From Actinomycetes bacterium (GTDB lineage: Bacteria; Actinomycetota; Actinomycetes; Actinomycetales; Cellulomonadaceae): a DNA stretch of 36,844 nt. The stretch's first letter is position 1. Every line of letters starts with the position of its first letter. Shown here piece after piece: positions 33,750 to 36,844 of the stretch. A program made the position numbers and the translations under genes. The notes beneath the pieces were generated by a model. It searched no databases, was not told the DNA's origin, and worked only from the letters and a program-made list of their open reading frames with translations. Location of the stretch: NCBI GenBank assembly GCA_021778635.1, contig JAJYCD010000029.1, positions 1 to 36,844 of the forward strand, in the 5' to 3' direction.

Positions 33750-35168
33750 GTGGAGATGTCCGACCACCTTCGAGCAGTGCGGAAGAACTGGTGGATCGTC
33801 CTGCTGACGCTCATCGTCACGGTATCGGCCGCGGCGTTCGTCACCGTGCGCGAGACTCCGAAGTACGCGAGCTCGGTGACATTCTTCGTCGGAGCCTCCG
33901 CCAGCACGGGAACCGCGCTCCAGGCTGACCAGTTCGCCCAGCAGCGGATCGCATCGTACGTCGGCGTGCTGACCAGCGAACGCCTTGCGAAGCAGATCCT
34001 GGCCGGTACCGGTCTCCCGATGACCGTTGCCGAGGTGACCTCGAGCATCACCGCCACGAGCGACCCGAACACGGTCCTGCTCGGCGCGACCGTCACCGAC
34101 ACCCACCCGCAACGTTCGTTGGCCATCGCGACAGCGATCGCCGACGACCTCGGACCGATGGTCGCCGGGCTCGAGGACACGTCGCATGCCGGAGGGACGC
34201 AGGTCGCGTTGACCGTCATCTCCGGACCGACCCTCAACCCGAGGCCCGTCTCACCGAGCAAGACGCTCAACCTCGGCCTCGGGATCCTGGTCGGGCTGAC
34301 GCTCGGGGCCGGCCTCGCCATCGCGCGCCAGCTTGCCGACACGACCGTGCGCTCCGGCCCCGCGCTGCAGTCCGTCGCGTCAGCGCCCGTTCTCGCCCGC
34401 GTCTCTCTCGAGGCGAGGCCGCGCCACCAGCGGATCCCGCTGGTGGCCGCTGCGCACTCGTCCCGCGCCGAGGCGTACCGGCGGCTGCGCACCAACCTGA
34501 TGTTCAGCAGTGTCGACAGCCGGATGCAGGTCGTCGTGGTGACCTCATCGCTCAGCGGGGAGGGGAAGTCGACAACTGCGGGCAACCTGGCGATGGTCCT
34601 GGCTGAGGCGGGCAGGCCCGTCCTCCTGCTCGAGGCGGACCTTCGGCGGCCGAGTCTCGGAGAGTGCCTGGGCGTCGAGTCGAGCGTCGGTCTCACCAAC
34701 GTCCTGGTCGGCCAGGTCGATCTCGATGACGTCATCCAGGAGTGGGGAGCCGACGGGCTGCACGTCCTGCCGAGCGGAACGATCCCCCCGAACCCGTCCG
34801 AGCTCCTCGGGAGCGACCGGATGCGCACGCTGATGACGACCCTCCGGGGTCGGTTCGACGTCATCGTCGTCGACACCCCCCCGCTCCTTCCCGTGACCGA
34901 CGCCGCGATCGTCGCGACCCAGGCGGACGGGGTCGTGCTCGTCGCACGGCACGGCAGGACCCGTCGCGACGACGTCGCCGCCGCCGTGGACCTGCTCCGG
35001 GCGGTCGAGGCCCCGCTCGTGGGGACGGTGCTGAACATGACTCCGGAGCGGGCTTCCTCGCGCGACGGGTACCACCCGTACGCGACGGCGTCAGCGGACC
35101 AGCTACCGACGAGAGCCGAGCACTGGTGGACCCGCAGTAGACCCCACGCGCATGAGCTCGCCGAGTGA
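33750..35168 (+). CDS. Wzz chain-length / BY-type tyrosine kinase fusion (CpsCD-like)
   Basis: A 472-residue membrane protein controlling surface-polysaccharide chain length and export. Wzz part: first helix about 15-33, periplasmic-side domain, the Pro-rich NPRPVSPSKTLN (163-174) and second helix to about 195. Kinase part: Walker A SLSGEGKST (267-275), Walker A' LLLEADLRRPSLG (292-304), Walker B FDVIVVDTPPLL (369-380). The C-terminal tyrosine cluster is minimal (DGYHPYATA). Fusion in one chain is the actinobacterial arrangement. GTG 33750 is preferred over ATG 33756 because AGGAG at 33737-33741 is 8 nt before it. It opens the polysaccharide locus with the Wzy-like gene. Confidence 0.93.
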   Translation: MEMSDHLRAVRKNWWIVLLTLIVTVSAAAFVTVRETPKYASSVTFFVGASASTGTALQADQFAQQRIASYVGVLTSERLAKQILAGTGLPMTVAEVTSSITATSDPNTVLLGATVTDTHPQRSLAIATAIADDLGPMVAGLEDTSHAGGTQVALTVISGPTLNPRPVSPSKTLNLGLGILVGLTLGAGLAIARQLADTTVRSGPALQSVASAPVLARVSLEARPRHQRIPLVAAAHSSRAEAYRRLRTNLMFSSVDSRMQVVVVTSSLSGEGKSTTAGNLAMVLAEAGRPVLLLEADLRRPSLGECLGVESSVGLTNVLVGQVDLDDVIQEWGADGLHVLPSGTIPPNPSELLGSDRMRTLMTTLRGRFDVIVVDTPPLLPVTDAAIVATQADGVVLVARHGRTRRDDVAAAVDLLRAVEAPLVGTVLNMTPERASSRDGYHPYATASADQLPTRAEHWWTRSRPHAHELAE

Positions 35169-35272
35169 CACCAGTGCGAGTCCGCCGGCGCGAGGCCAGT
35201 CACCCGCGAGGCAGTGCCCTGGGCGCCGGCAGCGCACGCCCCGTCGCACGCGCGATCCGGCGGAGGTGAACC

Positions 35273-36571
35273 GTGCAGCTCGCCGGATGGATCGGAGCCT
35301 GCGCCGTCTTGTCGATCGCGCTGCGCAAGCGCCCGGCCGCCATGATCGTGCTGATCCTCGGCCTTCGTGTGCTGGTGCCGTCAGTAGCCTCTGCCGTGGT
35401 GGTGGGGCCGACGTCGGGAAGCCTGGCCTTTCACCCAGCAGTCTGGCTCGTCGGCACGACCCTGGTCGTCACGCTTCTGTCGAGAGGGTCCGCGCTCGTC
35501 CGCACGATCGCCCAGCACGTGTACCTGACCCTGACGCTGGTTCTCGTGATCACGGTTGCCGTGCTCACGACGAAGACCAGCATCTCGGGAAGTGGTGTCG
35601 TCCTTCTCGTCGACCAGGTCGTGGCACCTTTCGGGCTCTTCCTCCTCATCGTGACGACGTGCCGCACCGATCGACGCGCTTTCGCCACATTGCGGAACGC
35701 ACTCCTCGTCCTGGCCGCAGGGTCGGCGACGCTGGCGATTGCGCAGTGGTTGACGAACAGCGTGATCTTCTACGGGTCGTACTACGCCACCGACTACTGG
35801 TTCCTCTATCGAGGGTTCGACCGATGGATGGCGACTCTCGATCACCCGCTCACGCTGTCGTACTTCCTGTGCGTCGTCGCGCCGTTGACCGTGGGAGTCG
35901 CCAGAACATGGCTCAAGGTCGCCCTGCTCACCCTGAGCACCTTGGCGGTCGTGATCACCCAGTCGAGGACGGGGGTCGTCGTGATCGGCCTGACGATCGT
36001 CTACGTCATCCTCCGTTCCCGCGCGAGCGCACTCGCCAAGGCGTCGATGTACGGCGTCCTGACGATCGGTACGTTCGTCCTGGTCGCCAGCCCCGCGGCG
36101 GCGGGGATCATCGGGCGCTTCCAGAACGACAACGGCTCGTCCCAGGCTCGCGCTGCGGCCTACCAGTTCTTCTTCGACCACTGGACGCAGTACTTCTTCA
36201 CCGGAGGTGGTGTCACGTCGAGCTACCGGATCGCACAGGCGGCCGGCCTCGGTACGAGCCTTGAGAGCTCGTTCCTGATGTACTCGATCGACATCGGCAT
36301 CGTCTTCGCCACGTTGTACTTCGGGTCGCAGCTCCTCATCGTCATGCGCGGTCCACGGCGCACCGCTGTCCCCGGTCTCGTGGTGTCGTCGGTGATCGCG
36401 CTCGTCCTCCCTCACACGTACAGCGCTCTCGCCGCCGCATCAGCGGTCGGAACTCTGCTCTGGATGACCCTGGGGCTCGTGGTCGCCTCGTACGACAGCT
36501 CGCAGCCGCCCGCGCCCCCGGGGCGTGATCGGGAGACCGAACGGTTCCCCAGAGCCGCACTCGTCGGCTGA
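35273..36571 (+). CDS. O-antigen polymerase / ligase (Wzy/WaaL-like) membrane protein
   Basis: A 432-residue protein with about 10-12 hydrophobic helices and a large loop (about residues 290-330), the pattern of polysaccharide polymerases and O-antigen ligases. The motif TQSRTGVVVIGLTIVYVILRSR and the FFFDHWTQYFFTGGGVTSSY loop are typical; low identity between such proteins makes the exact reaction unclear. GTG 35273 has GGAGG at 35262-35266, 6 nt before it. Together with the Wzz/kinase gene it forms part of a Wzy-dependent exopolysaccharide system. Confidence 0.85.
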   Translation: MQLAGWIGACAVLSIALRKRPAAMIVLILGLRVLVPSVASAVVVGPTSGSLAFHPAVWLVGTTLVVTLLSRGSALVRTIAQHVYLTLTLVLVITVAVLTTKTSISGSGVVLLVDQVVAPFGLFLLIVTTCRTDRRAFATLRNALLVLAAGSATLAIAQWLTNSVIFYGSYYATDYWFLYRGFDRWMATLDHPLTLSYFLCVVAPLTVGVARTWLKVALLTLSTLAVVITQSRTGVVVIGLTIVYVILRSRASALAKASMYGVLTIGTFVLVASPAAAGIIGRFQNDNGSSQARAAAYQFFFDHWTQYFFTGGGVTSSYRIAQAAGLGTSLESSFLMYSIDIGIVFATLYFGSQLLIVMRGPRRTAVPGLVVSSVIALVLPHTYSALAAASAVGTLLWMTLGLVVASYDSSQPPAPPGRDRETERFPRAALVG

Positions 36572-36638
36572 CGCCAGGACCGTGCCGTGGGTGGCGGGTC
36601 GGTGTCGCGGTTGCGTGTCCGGTGCGTGTGTGCGGCGG

Positions 36639-36688
36639 CCGACCTCTGTGGTGCCCGAGGCTGGGGCCGCGGGCACCACGAAGGTCGG
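36639..36688. terminator. Long hairpin between converging genes
   Basis: Ten perfect pairs (36648-36657 with 36670-36679), a T-G wobble and one mismatch, then seven more pairs (36639-36645 with 36682-36688), enclosing a 12-nt loop. It lies between the Wzy-like gene and the gene ending at 36727, so it probably terminates both. Confidence 0.75.
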
Positions 36689-36726
36689 TCGGGGGTGCGG
36701 TGCCGTTGTGTGGCGCCGTGGTGGTG

Positions 36727-36844
36727 TCAGGGTGCGGTGGTGGTGCCGGAGTCGTGGCGCACGGTGACGGGGGTGCCGGTGTCGTCGTAGACGTCGCCGG
36801 TGGTGGTGGCGGTCGTGTCGGGGGTCATCAGGATCGTGAACCAC
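36727..36844 (-). CDS. C-terminal fragment of an unidentified gene (cut by window edge)
   Basis: The last 38 codons before a TGA at 36727-36729 read WFTILMTPDTTATTTGD, then VYDDTGTPVTVRHDSGTTTAP, a Thr/Asp-rich beta-type stretch as found at the ends of secreted or surface proteins. Other frames here are His/Arg-rich and implausible. The upstream part is outside the window, so no family can be named; a hydrolase or surface protein is a guess only. Confidence 0.55.
   Translation of the reverse strand, partial: WFTILMTPDTTATTTGDVYDDTGTPVTVRHDSGTTTAP

Noticed and set aside
36440..36844. A minus-strand open frame with a His/Arg-rich start
   Set aside because: It overlaps the Wzy-like gene, has repeated RHHHR-type translation and conflicts with the better C-terminal frame ending at 36727.

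Overview
This window is a contiguous piece of a high-GC chromosome of an actinobacterium. GC-rich third positions, the housekeeping order (eno, FtsB/DivIC-like, DUF501, Ppx/GppA; mfd and mazG close by) and families such as DUF501, DUF5997 and the single-chain Wzz/tyrosine kinase all point to Actinomycetota. The order Micrococcales, near Cellulomonas, is my best guess; this is inference, not a search result. No IS element, prophage, CRISPR array or rRNA is visible, and no stretch longer than about 290 bases lacks a gene.

Left part (1-11.4 kb): a truncated trans-sulfuration enzyme (metB type) diverges from msrA. Next come a LysR substrate-binding domain that lacks its HTH, divergent from DUF5997, a HEAT-repeat protein, a TetR/MFS efflux pair around a shared operator region, an FKBP isomerase, a leaderless alpha/beta hydrolase-TetR operon, a CE7-type acetyl esterase, cystathionine beta-synthase and a Bax inhibitor-1 family membrane protein.

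Middle part (11.6-22.2 kb): an ABC-2 exporter (ATPase and permease) is followed directly by a NarL-type two-component system. Then come a histidine phosphatase, a TetR-ATPase-permease operon under a palindromic leaderless promoter, an ArsR-SRPBCC pair, an unusual short-variable-arm tRNA with anticodon UAA, a MarR regulator and an NDH-2-like flavoprotein.

Right part (22.2-33 kb): a conserved core read entirely on the minus strand, listed here from high to low coordinates: mfd, a membrane GGDEF protein, a SurA-N-like lipoprotein, mazG, eno (with a 14-bp terminator stem after it), ftsB-like, DUF501 and ppx/gppA. Last (33.0-36.8 kb) is the edge of a surface-polysaccharide locus: a glycerol-3-phosphate-cytidylyltransferase-like enzyme, a Wzz/BY-kinase fusion, a Wzy/ligase-like membrane protein, a long hairpin and the C-terminal tail of an unidentified gene.

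The themes that stand out are several regulator-linked promoters whose -10 box lies 6-8 nt before the start codon (apparently leaderless), with palindromic operators over the core promoter; a possibly split LysR regulator; and the class I tRNA that reads UUA.
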